Positions 1 through 9,375 are shown, numbered from the stretch's first letter. The stretch is 64,000 nt of DNA from Azospira inquinata (GCF_018905915.1 NZ_CP064782.1:2232001-2296000), one strand, 5' to 3'. A program made the numbers and translations. The notes: a model not told the origin generated them from the sequence alone.

Positions 1-347
<347 letters not shown>

Positions 348-1346
348 CTAGAAGGTGTAACCCACCTGGCTGACGCTGGGTTCCAACTCTTCCAGCAGGC
401 GCCAGAGGGGGCGCAGCTCCCCGTAACGTTCGCAGGTGCGGCGCAGGTAGGCCATGACCCGGGGCATATCCGCCAGGTAGCCGTCCTTGCCATCCCGGTG
501 ATAGAGCCGGGCGAAAATGCCTAGAACCTTGAGCTGGCGCTGGGCCCCCATCCACTCGTAATCCCGGTAGAAGTCGTCGAAGGCGGCGGGCACGGGCAGC
601 TTGGCCCGGCGGGCCAGTTCCCAGTAGCGGATCACCCAATCCAGCTCCTGTTCTTCCTCCCAGCTGATATAGGCGTCCCGGAACAGGGAGACGGGATCGT
701 AGGTGAGGGGGCCGTACACCGCGTCCTGGAAGTCGATGATTCCCGGATTAGGGTCGCTGACCATGAGGTTGCGGGAGTGGTAATCCCGGTGCACATAGCC
801 CTGGGGCTGGGCCAGTACATTGGCCAGGAGCTTCTCCTTGGCGGTCTGCCAGACCTTTTCCTGGGCCGGGGTGAGGGTTTTGCCCAGGTGTTTGTTCACA
901 TACCAGTCGGGGAACAGATCCAGTTCCCGTTCCAGTAGGGGCCGGTCATAGGCGGGCAAGACCCCGGGCTGGCTGGCTTGCTGGATGCGGACCAGGGCGG
1001 TGAGGGCCTCCCCGTAAAGGGCCGGGGCGTTGTCCTGGTTCAGTACGGCGAGATAGGTGGTGTTGCCCAGGTCGGAGAGCATGAGAAAGCCCAGTTCCAA
1101 GTCCTGGGCCAGCACCCGGGGCACATGGACCCCAGCGGCGGCAAACAGGGCCCCCACCTTCAGCCAGGGGCGGCAGTCTTCATGGCCCGGCGGGGCATCC
1201 ATGACAATCAGGGAAGGCCGTTCGTCGGCGAATTGGAGGCGGAAGTAACGGCGAAAACTGGCGTCCGCGGAAGCGGGTTGAATGTCCAGGGATTCTCCCG
1301 GGTACTGGCGGGCAATCCAGTCCCGCAGCAGCTGATTGCGCGGCAT
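348..1346 (-). CDS. amgK: N-acetylmuramate/N-acetylglucosamine kinase AmgK
   Basis: A 332-residue aminoglycoside-phosphotransferase-fold kinase. The catalytic loop HRDYHSRN is at about residues 186-193 and the metal-binding DFQDA at about 204-208. AmgK phosphorylates the anomeric position of MurNAc and GlcNAc recovered from wall turnover and passes MurNAc-1-phosphate to MurU, whose gene follows directly. The pair sits divergently from lptD, an arrangement common in beta- and gammaproteobacteria. The ATG at 1346 begins MPRNQLLRDW and has an AGGAG-type ribosome site just upstream (GAAGGAGAAG on the minus strand). Pathway role is inferred from the fold plus the murU partner. Confidence 0.92.
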   Translation of the reverse strand: MPRNQLLRDWIARQYPGESLDIQPASADASFRRYFRLQFADERPSLIVMDAPPGHEDCRPWLKVGALFAAAGVHVPRVLAQDLELGFLMLSDLGNTTYLAVLNQDNAPALYGEALTALVRIQQASQPGVLPAYDRPLLERELDLFPDWYVNKHLGKTLTPAQEKVWQTAKEKLLANVLAQPQGYVHRDYHSRNLMVSDPNPGIIDFQDAVYGPLTYDPVSLFRDAYISWEEEQELDWVIRYWELARRAKLPVPAAFDDFYRDYEWMGAQRQLKVLGIFARLYHRDGKDGYLADMPRVMAYLRRTCERYGELRPLWRLLEELEPSVSQVGYTF

Positions 1347-1370
1347 GCCGCTTCTCCTTCAAGGGTTAAT

Positions 1371-1392
1371 GCTAAAATGGCGCGATTTTAGC
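1371..1392. promoter_or_regulatory. Mirror-image -10 boxes for divergent amgK and lptD
   Basis: GCTAAAAT at 1371-1378 is followed six bases later by its exact inverse ATTTTAGC at 1385-1392. Each arm contains TAAAAT, a plausible -10 hexamer: the left copy points to lptD (ATG 1437), the right copy to amgK (ATG 1346). No convincing -35 boxes are seen at the proper distance on either side. The palindrome could instead be a regulator site. Assignment as promoters is inferred from position between two divergent genes. Confidence 0.5.
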
Positions 1393-1436
1393 ACCCGCGC
1401 CGGGCCTTCTTCCCCGGGCTAGAAAACGAATATTCC

Positions 1437-4202
1437 ATGGTATTTCCCCGACGCCCGCTGGCACTTTTGATTTGCTGTGGCTTTGCCGGGGCCGTCGGCG
1501 GCCCCCTGGCGGCAACGGCCCAGGCCGGTACTCTGCCGCCCCTGGCGGTGGATCCGGCTCTGCTCGGCCTGCCCCCCTTACCTCCCAAAGCCACCGATCT
1601 GGCGCCGGCCCGCGCCGTGGTGCAGCCCGTGACGGCGGCCCCCCTTCCCGCTGCTAGCCCCCTGCCGGAAAGCGCGCCAGTTGCTCCAGCGCCAGCCCCA
1701 GCACGGCAGCCCCGGACTGTCGCCCCCGAAAGCAGCGCCGATCTGCCCCAGGCCGCTCCGCCCCGCCGTTCCCGCAAGACGGCCGCGTCCCGGCCCACGC
1801 CGGTGGCCGGACCAGCCCCGCTTCCCCAAGCCCAGCCAGCCGTTCCGGCAGCCACCGTGGCTGCTCCTGAGCCCGCCGTGGGGGAGGAAACGCCTCTGGA
1901 CGTGAGTACCAATCTGCCCCTGGCCATGCGCCGGGCGGAGGATGAGAGCGGGGAAAATGCCCGGCTCACCGGAGCGGATACGGGCCCGGGCCTCTCCCTG
2001 CGCCTCGCTAAGTCCATGCCCCCCCTGCCCAAAAACGGGGATGCCCGTCCCACCTTCCTGGCGGCGGACAAAATGTACGGAGTCAATGACCGGGAATCCG
2101 TGCTGGAAGGCAACGGAGAACTGCGCCGCTACGGTTCCGTACTCACCGCCGACAAAATGACCTTCCATCAGGTGGAAGACGAGGTGGATGCGGAAAGCAA
2201 CGTGGTGCTGACCCAGGAGAACAGCGTCATTTCCGGGCCAAAATTACACATGAAGCTGGGGGACAAGATTGGGGCGTTCCAAAGCCCCAGCTATACCTTC
2301 CAGCAAGAAGTGACCCAGGAAATCATGGGCCAGCCCATGACCGTGGGTAAGGTGTACGGCAAAAAAATCGTGGAGGGCCGGGGCCAGGCCGATTCCATCG
2401 ATTTCCAGGGGGAAGACCATTACCAGTTGAACAATGCCACCTATACCACCTGTAAGCCGGGCAATGATGACTGGTATCTGAAAACCGATACCCTCAACCT
2501 GGATTACGAACGGGAAGTAGGGGAAGGCCGGGCTAGCACCTTGTACTTCAAGGATAAGCCCATTTTTTATGTGCCTTCCATGGACTTTTCCTTAGCGGAC
2601 AAACGCCAGTCTGGCCTGCTGCCCCCTACCATCGGCAGTACCTCCACCGGGGGCATGGACATCACCCTGCCCTATTACTGGAATATCGCTCCCAATTACG
2701 ACGCAACGGTAATCGGTCGGGAAATCACCAAGCGAGGTTTGCAACTGGGGACGGAGGTTCGCTATCTGAACTACGGCTATAACGGTACCTTCCGTTATGA
2801 GAATCTGCCCCAGGACAAGCTGGCGGGAATGACTCGGAGCGCGTTGTTCTGGCAGCATAATCAAACCTTTGCGAATGGCTTCTCCGGCCGCTTGGATATC
2901 AATAAGGTCTCCGACGACAACTACTTTACTGACTTGTCCAGTCGCATTGGCATTGCTTCCCAGAGCAATCTGGCCCGGGAAGGTAACCTCTTTTACAATT
3001 CCACTTGGTGGAATGCCCAGGCCCGGGTGCTCCATTACCAGACCTTGCAGACGGACCCGGCCAATCCGGTGACCAAGCCCTACAGTCTGCAACCCCAGCT
3101 GACCCTGAATGCCCGCCGCCCCGATTACCTGGGGGGCACGGATGTGGCCCTGTACGGCCAATACACGGACTTTGAGCATCCCACCTTTGACGTGGGCAAG
3201 CGGACCGTGCTTTATCCCCAGCTGTCCCTGCCCATGGTCACTTCCGGGTATTACGTCACCCCCAAGATCGGGCTGCACATGACCCGCTACGATCTGACCC
3301 GGCGTACCACCACGGGGGACGACAATGTTACCCGGGATCTGCCCATTTTCAGTGTGGATGCGGGGGCCACCTTTGAACGGCCCCTGGCCGTCTTTGGCCG
3401 GGATTACGTCCAGACCCTGGAACCCCGGCTGTACTACCTGAATGTGAAGGCCAAAAACCAGGACAACATTCCCCTCTTCGATACGGGGTTGGCGGACTTT
3501 AATTTCGGTCAGATTTTCTCGGAAAACATTTATTCCGGGCAGGATAGGATCGCCGACGCCAACCAGCTGACGGCGGCGCTGACCTCCCGTCTGGTGGATC
3601 CCAATACGGGGGTGGAATACCTGAAGGGCATGGTGGGCCAGCGGCTCTACTTCCGGGATCAGGTGGTGACTCTGAACCCGGGGGACGAAGTGCGGACCAA
3701 CCGTACCTCCGATTTCTTGGCCGCCCTGTCCGGCCGGGTGCTGCCCAAGATTTATACGGATTCCGCCATCCAGTACAACCCCAATGACAAGCGTACCGAG
3801 CGCTTCACCCTGTCCGGCCGTTATCAGCCGGATACGGGGAAGGTCTTGAACGCGGGTTATCGCTTCACCCGGGATCTCTTGAAACAGGTGGACTTCTCCG
3901 GCCAGTGGCCCCTTTCCGGCGGCTGGAGCGGGGTGGGCCGTTATAACTACTCCATTCAGGACAAGCGCATCATCGAAGCGGTGGGGGGCATGGAATACAA
4001 CGGGGGCTGCTGGGTCAGCCGGGTGGTGCTGCAACGCTATGCCACCACCACCGGTTCTTCCTCCACCGCCTTCTTCGTCCAGTTGGAGCTGAACGACTTC
4101 TCCCGGATCGGCTCCAATCCCCTGGATATTCTGCGCCGTTCCATCCCCGGCTACGGCCGCATCAATCAGCCGGCCGCCGATCCCGTATTCGGCAGCCAAT
4201 AA
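1437..4202 (+). CDS. lptD: LPS-assembly protein LptD
   Basis: A 921-residue outer-membrane beta-barrel that inserts lipopolysaccharide into the outer leaflet together with LptE. A signal peptide occupies about residues 1-30, then comes an unusually long Pro/Ala-rich linker (about 31-200), an LptA-like beta-jellyroll (about 205-340) and the barrel (about 370-900). After the signal peptide only two cysteines are present, Cys339 (TTCKPG) and Cys858 (GGCW), so only one inter-domain disulfide can form, not the two of the E. coli protein. It heads an operon with surA, the chaperone that folds LptD, 17 bases downstream. The start at 1437 gives a sensible signal sequence. Confidence 0.97.
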   Translation: MVFPRRPLALLICCGFAGAVGGPLAATAQAGTLPPLAVDPALLGLPPLPPKATDLAPARAVVQPVTAAPLPAASPLPESAPVAPAPAPARQPRTVAPESSADLPQAAPPRRSRKTAASRPTPVAGPAPLPQAQPAVPAATVAAPEPAVGEETPLDVSTNLPLAMRRAEDESGENARLTGADTGPGLSLRLAKSMPPLPKNGDARPTFLAADKMYGVNDRESVLEGNGELRRYGSVLTADKMTFHQVEDEVDAESNVVLTQENSVISGPKLHMKLGDKIGAFQSPSYTFQQEVTQEIMGQPMTVGKVYGKKIVEGRGQADSIDFQGEDHYQLNNATYTTCKPGNDDWYLKTDTLNLDYEREVGEGRASTLYFKDKPIFYVPSMDFSLADKRQSGLLPPTIGSTSTGGMDITLPYYWNIAPNYDATVIGREITKRGLQLGTEVRYLNYGYNGTFRYENLPQDKLAGMTRSALFWQHNQTFANGFSGRLDINKVSDDNYFTDLSSRIGIASQSNLAREGNLFYNSTWWNAQARVLHYQTLQTDPANPVTKPYSLQPQLTLNARRPDYLGGTDVALYGQYTDFEHPTFDVGKRTVLYPQLSLPMVTSGYYVTPKIGLHMTRYDLTRRTTTGDDNVTRDLPIFSVDAGATFERPLAVFGRDYVQTLEPRLYYLNVKAKNQDNIPLFDTGLADFNFGQIFSENIYSGQDRIADANQLTAALTSRLVDPNTGVEYLKGMVGQRLYFRDQVVTLNPGDEVRTNRTSDFLAALSGRVLPKIYTDSAIQYNPNDKRTERFTLSGRYQPDTGKVLNAGYRFTRDLLKQVDFSGQWPLSGGWSGVGRYNYSIQDKRIIEAVGGMEYNGGCWVSRVVLQRYATTTGSSSTAFFVQLELNDFSRIGSNPLDILRRSIPGYGRINQPAADPVFGSQ

Positions 4203-4219
4203 TTCCTAGCGAGATTGCC

Positions 4220-5521
4220 ATGAAGCGTCTGCTGTTTTGTTTATTTCTCCTTAGCCTGGCGGGCCTGGTCCGGGCCGCCCCCCCTCTGCCCCAGGAGCCG
4301 GTGGAAGCGGATCGGGTGGTGGCGGTGGTCAACGATGAAGTGATTACCCTCCACGAACTGCAAAGTCGTCTGGATTCCGTGGTCAGCCAGCTGAAGCGCC
4401 AGGGCACGGAACTCCCCCCCCAGGAAGTGCTGCAAAAGCAGATGCTGGAACGGATGATCATGGATCGGATCCAGGTTCAGTACGCCAAGGAAAACGGCCT
4501 CCATGTGGAGGACGGGGAACTGGATATGGCTATCAACCGGATTGCGGCCAATAACAAAATGACTCCGGACCAGTTCCGTAAGGCCCTGGAAAAAGACGGG
4601 GTGGCCTTCGTCAAATTCCGGGAGGAAATTCGGGACGAAATGCTCATTTCCCGGCTGAAAAACCGGGAAGTGGATAGCAAGATCAACATTTCCGAAGGGG
4701 AAGTGGATAACTACCTGGCGGGTCAGGCCCAGGCGGGGGTTACCCCGGAATACCATCTGGCCCACATTCTGGTGCGTACCCCGGAAGGGGCCAGCCCGGA
4801 GCAGCTGCAAAAGCTCAAGGCCAAGGCGGAGCAGATCATGGAGCATCTGCGTAAGGGGGATGACTTCGCCCAGGTGGCGGCGGCCTATTCGGATGCCCCC
4901 GATGCCCTGGAAGGGGGCGATCTGGGCGTCCGTCCGGCGGACCGGCTACCCAACCTCTACGCGGAAGCGGCGGCCAAGCTCCAGCCCGGGGAAGTGTCGC
5001 CCCTGCTCCATAGCCCCAATGGTTTCCACATCGTCCGTCTGCTGGAAAAGCGGGGGGGCGGCGCGGCCCTGCCCCCGGTGCAGCAGACCCATGCCCGGCA
5101 CATCCTTATCAAGGTCAATGAACTGGTGTCGGAGGACGAAGCCCGGCGCAAGTTGCAAGCGGTGCGGGAACGGCTGGAACATGGGGGCGACTTCGCCGAA
5201 CTGGCCCGCCTCTATTCCCAGGACGGCACCGCCTCCAAGGGGGGCGATCTGGGCTGGGTTTATCCCGGGGATACGGTGCCCGAATTTGAGCGGGCCATGG
5301 ACCAGCTTAAAGTGGGGGAAATCAGCCAGCCCGTCCAGACCCAGTTCGGTTTCCACCTGATCCAGGTGCTGGAACGGCGTACCCAGGACGTGTCCGACGA
5401 GCGGCGCCGGGTGCTGGCCCGGCAGGTGCTGAGGGATCGGCGGGCGGATGAGGATTATCAGGACTGGTTGCGCCAGATGCGGGACCGGGCCTACGTGGAA
5501 AACAAGCTGAACGAAGAATGA
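4220..5521 (+). CDS. surA: Periplasmic chaperone / peptidyl-prolyl isomerase SurA
   Basis: A 433-residue periplasmic chaperone with a signal peptide (MKRLLFCLFLLSLAGLVRA). A SurA N-terminal chaperone region (about 25-165) is followed by two parvulin-type PPIase domains: the first starts near residue 175 (HLAHILVRTP), the second near 290 (HARHILIKV). Both carry the typical GGDLG segment. Between them lies a short Gly-rich linker (RGGGAALPP). SurA escorts beta-barrel precursors, LptD foremost, to the BAM complex, matching its place directly after lptD. The stop overlaps the pdxA start in an ATGA, so translation is probably coupled. A run of eight C residues lies inside the gene near 4416-4423. 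Confidence 0.97.
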   Translation: MKRLLFCLFLLSLAGLVRAAPPLPQEPVEADRVVAVVNDEVITLHELQSRLDSVVSQLKRQGTELPPQEVLQKQMLERMIMDRIQVQYAKENGLHVEDGELDMAINRIAANNKMTPDQFRKALEKDGVAFVKFREEIRDEMLISRLKNREVDSKINISEGEVDNYLAGQAQAGVTPEYHLAHILVRTPEGASPEQLQKLKAKAEQIMEHLRKGDDFAQVAAAYSDAPDALEGGDLGVRPADRLPNLYAEAAAKLQPGEVSPLLHSPNGFHIVRLLEKRGGGAALPPVQQTHARHILIKVNELVSEDEARRKLQAVRERLEHGGDFAELARLYSQDGTASKGGDLGWVYPGDTVPEFERAMDQLKVGEISQPVQTQFGFHLIQVLERRTQDVSDERRRVLARQVLRDRRADEDYQDWLRQMRDRAYVENKLNEE

Positions 5522-6555
5522 CCCGCCCCCTGATTGCGGTCACCTCCGGGGAACCCGCCGGTATTGGCCCCGAGCTGTGCCGGGCCCTGACGGAAGAAGA
5601 TTTCGGTGCCCGCCTGGTGGTGCTGGGGGACCGGCAGCTCCTGGCCCAGCGCTGCGCCGGAAAAGGGGCGGCCGTTGTCTGGCAGGACTATCGGGCGGAC
5701 CCGGCCTACCTTCCTCCTGCCGGTACCCTGGAAGTGCTCCATCTGCCCCTGGCGGCCCCTGCCCAAGCCGGGGTTCTGGACCCGGCCAACGGGGCCTATG
5801 TGCTGTCCCTGCTGGATCGGGCCCTGTCCGGTTGCCGCGCCGGGGAATTTGCCGCCATGGTCACCGCCCCCGTGCATAAGGGGGTGATTAATCAGGCCGG
5901 GGTGCCTTTCACGGGCCATACCGAATATCTGGCGGACCACACGGCCACCCCCCGGGTGGTGATGATGCTGGCGGGCCAATCCCCCCTGGGGGGCCACGGT
6001 CCCCTGGGCCAGCCCGGCCCCCTGCGGGTGGCTCTGGCCACCACCCATCTACCCCTGCGGGCCGTGCCCGATGCCATTACCCCGGCCCTGCTGGAAGAGG
6101 TACTCACCATCCTGCACCGGGATATGGGGCGCAAGTACGGCATCCCCCGGCCCCGCATTCTGGTGGCCGGCCTTAATCCCCACGCGGGGGAAGGGGGCTA
6201 TCTGGGACGGGAGGAGCTGGATGTGCAAATCCCCGTGCTGGAACGCCTACGGGCCCAGGGTATGGACCTGATCGGCCCCCTGCCCGCTGACACCCTGTTC
6301 ACCCCACCCCAGCTGGCCCGGGGGGATTGCGTCCTGGCCATGTATCACGACCAGGGCCTGGCGGCCCTGAAATTCGCCACCTTCGGCCATGGCATCAACG
6401 TCACCCTGGGCCTGCCCATTATCCGCACCTCGGTGGATCACGGGACGGCCCTGGATCTGGCCGGGACCGGTCGGGCCGATACGGGCAGCCTGAAGGAGGC
6501 GGTGCGGGAAGCGGTGGCCATGGCTAAGCGTCAGGGCGGGGCGGTGTTAGTCTGA
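5518..6555 (+). CDS. pdxA: 4-hydroxythreonine-4-phosphate dehydrogenase PdxA
   Basis: A 345-residue enzyme of the DXP-dependent pyridoxal-5'-phosphate pathway that oxidises 4-phosphohydroxy-L-threonine. Visible family motifs include GEPAGIGPEL at the N-terminus, FTGHTEYLAD, THLPLR, LNPHAGEGG, MYHDQGLAALK and SVDHGTALDLAGTG; the histidines in these are the metal ligands. It is somewhat longer than usual (about 330) because a Gly/Pro-rich insertion of about 15 residues (SPLGGHGPLGQPGPL, from about residue 152) precedes RVALATTH. The ATG overlaps the surA stop. In many proteobacteria rsmA (ksgA) follows pdxA; here a terminator follows instead. Confidence 0.96.
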   Translation: MTRPLIAVTSGEPAGIGPELCRALTEEDFGARLVVLGDRQLLAQRCAGKGAAVVWQDYRADPAYLPPAGTLEVLHLPLAAPAQAGVLDPANGAYVLSLLDRALSGCRAGEFAAMVTAPVHKGVINQAGVPFTGHTEYLADHTATPRVVMMLAGQSPLGGHGPLGQPGPLRVALATTHLPLRAVPDAITPALLEEVLTILHRDMGRKYGIPRPRILVAGLNPHAGEGGYLGREELDVQIPVLERLRAQGMDLIGPLPADTLFTPPQLARGDCVLAMYHDQGLAALKFATFGHGINVTLGLPIIRTSVDHGTALDLAGTGRADTGSLKEAVREAVAMAKRQGGAVLV

Positions 6556-6586
6556 TCCGGTGGCTGGAGCGTCCTGGCTCCAGGCA

Positions 6587-6623
6587 GAAAAAAGGGGGCG
6601 GATTTTTTCCGCCCCCTTTTTTC
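6587..6623. terminator. Bidirectional intrinsic terminator after pdxA
   Basis: A perfect stem of about 15 bp, AAAAAAGGGGGCGGA against TCCGCCCCCTTTTTT with a five-base T loop. The A-run on one side and T-run on the other let it act for pdxA on the plus strand and for the convergent DUF4337 gene (ending at 6713) on the minus strand. Confidence 0.9.
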
Positions 6624-6712
6624 ATGGAATGCCCGATGCCTTGAATGTGGCGATCTGGCCCGACCGCCAATTTTCGGGGGATACGGGCCAGGTTCCCCTG
6701 GGCGGCTCTAGC

Positions 6713-7291
6713 TCAAAGATGGGCCAGGGCAGTGAGGCCGATAACCACCCCGGCGGCCCCCACGCCCCAGGTGGCGTACTGGAGCCAGCGCCGCCGGGCG
6801 AGCAGGGTAATGGCGGCCAGGGAAATGGCCACCTGAATGGCGGTCATGGCCTGGGCCCAGCGATGGTGGCTGTGCATATCCACCTCGCTCTGTTCCTCCG
6901 CGGCCTTGGCCGACTGCTCCAGGGCCTCCGCCTTGGTTTTGATGTCCGCCTTTTCCTGCTTGTAGCGGGCGATGTCCTGCTGATAACGCTCCCGGGTAGC
7001 CGCCGGGCCCATTACCAGGGCCAGTTCCGCCAGATTCTGCTTATTGCTCTTGGCCTGGTAGAAATTCCATTGATCCGACGCCTCCGTCTTGCGGATGGTG
7101 GCTTCGTTCTTGTGTAGCAGGGCGTTGTTCTGGGTGGCACCCCCCTGGTAGCTGAAGAGGGCGCCCACGGTGGACAGCACGGCGGTCATGGCTGCCAGCC
7201 GGGAGGCGAAATTATCGCCGCTGGCCTCCTGGGTGGCGTGTTCCACCGCATGGTCATGGGGGCCGTGAACGTGAAAATGATCTCCGGACAT
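6713..7291 (-). CDS. DUF4337-family membrane protein
   Basis: 192 residues. A His-rich N-terminus (HFHVHGPHDHAVEHAT) is followed by a hydrophobic segment (about 33-50), a long charged Gln/Lys/Ala-rich helical region (about 55-140, probable coiled coil) and two C-terminal membrane segments (about 143-160 and 172-190). This matches the DUF4337 family of unknown function. The ATG at 7291 has a good ribosome site (AAGGAGT). The gene is monocistronic in appearance, convergent with pdxA. The histidine cluster could bind metal, but nothing in the context tests that. Confidence 0.8.
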   Translation of the reverse strand: MSGDHFHVHGPHDHAVEHATQEASGDNFASRLAAMTAVLSTVGALFSYQGGATQNNALLHKNEATIRKTEASDQWNFYQAKSNKQNLAELALVMGPAATRERYQQDIARYKQEKADIKTKAEALEQSAKAAEEQSEVDMHSHHRWAQAMTAIQVAISLAAITLLARRRWLQYATWGVGAAGVVIGLTALAHL

Positions 7292-7395
7292 GGGGGAGTA
7301 CTCCTTCCAATCAAGCGAGGGAAAACGGGCGGAAGGCCCGGAAAGGGCGCCATTCTAGCCTGCCAAGCTGACCGTTGAATGAACGGTGGCGGGCT

Positions 7396-8025
7396 TTAGT
7401 GAAGACGGAAGCGTACCGGCAGCAGCAGCTCGTCCGGGGCATCTTGGGGCAGGGCTTTGAGGCGCCGGGCGGCGGCCACCGCCGCATCGTCCAGCAGGGC
7501 GGCCCCACTGCTCCGCTCCACCCGGGCGGCCAGGGCATTGCCCTGGGCGTCCAGAAACACCCGCACCAGGGTCTCTCCCTCCAGCCCCTGGGCCACGGCG
7601 GCAGGGGGGTAAGGGAGATATTCCGCCAGCTGGGCCTGGGCGGCCCGCAGCACCGGGTTGGGGGCTTTCATCACCACCCGGGGCTTGGCTGGGGCTTGCA
7701 ACTTGGGGACCGGGGCAGGTGCCTGGGCCGGGGGGGAATGGGGGGCCGTTTCCTTGGTTTCTGCCGGGGCCTTGTGGACCACCGGGCTGGCTTTGGGTCG
7801 GGGGGGCGGTGCCGGGGGGAGGGACTTGGGGACTGGCTTGGCAGGCAGCGTCGCCCTTGGGGGCGGCGGTGGTGGCATCCGTAAGCGGGCCTCCAGACGG
7901 GGCATCCCCCGATCCGGGGACGCCCGCCCCATCCCCCGCCAGGGCGGTGTCACCACCAGACCGTGGAGCAGGAGGGACAGGCCCAGGGCCAGAATCAATC
8001 GGGAATTGGGGGAAAAGGGGGGCAA
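7396..8025 (-). CDS. TonB-like energy-transducer protein
   Basis: 209 residues with the TonB plan: one N-terminal membrane anchor (about 9-26), a Pro/Ala/Lys-rich periplasm-spanning stretch (about 40-110) and a C-terminal TonB-like domain (about 115-209) containing YPPAAVAQGLEGETLVRVFLD, written here only as its family pattern YP..A...G.EG....V.V. TonB proteins carry proton-motive force from ExbBD to outer-membrane receptors. No exbB, exbD or receptor gene is adjacent, so its partner is unknown. The start is a TTG at 8025 with no clear ribosome site; no in-frame ATG fits better. Confidence 0.8.
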   Translation of the reverse strand: MPPFSPNSRLILALGLSLLLHGLVVTPPWRGMGRASPDRGMPRLEARLRMPPPPPPRATLPAKPVPKSLPPAPPPRPKASPVVHKAPAETKETAPHSPPAQAPAPVPKLQAPAKPRVVMKAPNPVLRAAQAQLAEYLPYPPAAVAQGLEGETLVRVFLDAQGNALAARVERSSGAALLDDAAVAAARRLKALPQDAPDELLLPVRFRLH

Positions 8026-8318
8026 AACGTTGGCGTTTCCATGGACAGGGGGCGGGGAGCGGGTATGGCCTGGCTCCCAGGCTGGCGTAAGTTTAGACTA
8101 CTGGCCCGGAAAATACAGACGGGCAATGGCGCTGGTAGGCTCGGTGAGCGCCGGGGAGCCCTATGATGAGGGCCTGGTTGGGGCTTATCTGTCCAGAAAG
8201 CCGTGGCTTTTCTTCTCCGGCCCTGGCCATACAATAACCCCAGCCGGGGGGCGTTTTGACTGGCGCCCCTATTACCCGTCATCCCCAGGGACTTAACCCC
8301 AGACAAGGAATCCTATCC

Positions 8319-9371
8319 ATGAAGGTTTTTCTGCAAGGCAAGGGCCAGGGATTGGCCTGGACGCTGCCCTTTCTCCTGGTTTGGGGGGGGACGGCGGGGG
8401 CCCAGGACAGCACCCTCTTACAGGGCGCCAACCGCCCGTCGGTGGCCCGCCCCGCCTCGGCCTCCCAGCCGGAACCCATGGTGCTGCCGGACCCGGTGCG
8501 CTTCGGCCATGCCATGGAGCTGGGGGACATGTTCCAGGCCCGGCGCTGGCTGGAGGGGGGGCTGGACCCGGAGTTTGAGGCGGATCGGATTGGCACGGGG
8601 CTTATGATCGGCGCTTGGAGCGGCAATATTCCCCTCATGGAACTGTTTCTGGCCCACGGGGGAACGGTGGAACACCGCAACAGCCTGGGGGAAACGGCCC
8701 TGCTTCTGGCTGCCTGGAAAGGCCAGATCGGGGCGGTGAGCTGGCTTCTGGACCACGGGGCGGCGGTGAATCGGCCCAACGGGCAGTGGACCGCCCTCCA
8801 TTACGGCGCCTTTGCCGGTCACCAGGAGGTGGTGGATTTGCTCCTGGCCCGGGGCGGGGACATCAATGCCCGTTCCCCCAACGGTTCCAGTGTGCTGATG
8901 ATGGCGGTGTACGACGGCCATGAGGCCATGGCCAAGCACCTCCTGGAGCGGGGCGCCGACCCCAAGGTACGCAACGAGTGGGGAGATGGGGCCCTGGAAT
9001 GGGCGGTGAAGTTTGACCACATGACCCTGGCCCGGGCCATTTCCTCCCCGGAAGAATTCGCCGCCGTGGCCAACCGGCCCCGTTCCGACTGGGGCCTGGC
9101 CCGTCGCTCGGAACAGGCGCCGGCGGAACTGGAGCGGCTCCTGCAAATCCGCCGCGCCATGCAGGCCAAGGGTTACAACGTGGAGCGTATCGACGGGCGC
9201 ATTGCCGCCGCCCGGGCTAAATACGCCCGGATTTCCTCCCAGGCGTTACCGCCTAGCGCCATGGCTCTGGAGATCAGCGCCAAGCGGGCTAATCCCAAGG
9301 ATCAATCCACCCGTCTGGTGGGCCAGGATAGTCGTAGCGGGCGGACTAAAAAAGCCAAGACCACCCCCTAA
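8319..9371 (+). CDS. Exported ankyrin-repeat protein
   Basis: 350 residues. A signal peptide (MKVFLQGKGQGLAWTLPFLLVWGGTAGAQ) indicates export to the periplasm or beyond. Residues about 65-235 hold four to five ankyrin repeats, recognisable by G.TAL..A...G....V..LL..GA (for example GETALLLAAWKGQIGAVSWL). The C-terminal 100 residues are basic and without a recognised domain. I chose the ATG at 8319, which is preceded by AAGGAA and starts the signal peptide; an upstream in-frame start would bury it. Its binding partner cannot be told from the neighbours (TonB-like gene divergent, MFS gene convergent). Confidence 0.82.
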   Translation: MKVFLQGKGQGLAWTLPFLLVWGGTAGAQDSTLLQGANRPSVARPASASQPEPMVLPDPVRFGHAMELGDMFQARRWLEGGLDPEFEADRIGTGLMIGAWSGNIPLMELFLAHGGTVEHRNSLGETALLLAAWKGQIGAVSWLLDHGAAVNRPNGQWTALHYGAFAGHQEVVDLLLARGGDINARSPNGSSVLMMAVYDGHEAMAKHLLERGADPKVRNEWGDGALEWAVKFDHMTLARAISSPEEFAAVANRPRSDWGLARRSEQAPAELERLLQIRRAMQAKGYNVERIDGRIAAARAKYARISSQALPPSAMALEISAKRANPKDQSTRLVGQDSRSGRTKKAKTTP

Positions 9372-9375
9372 GGGG

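Noticed and set aside
2592..4199. 535-codon minus-strand frame over lptD
   Set aside because: Antisense to the barrel domain of LptD; composition typical of a shadow frame.
8026..8318. Possible riboswitch or small RNA upstream of the ankyrin gene
   Set aside because: I looked for c-di-GMP and cobalamin riboswitch core motifs and for stable hairpins with T-tracts and found none.
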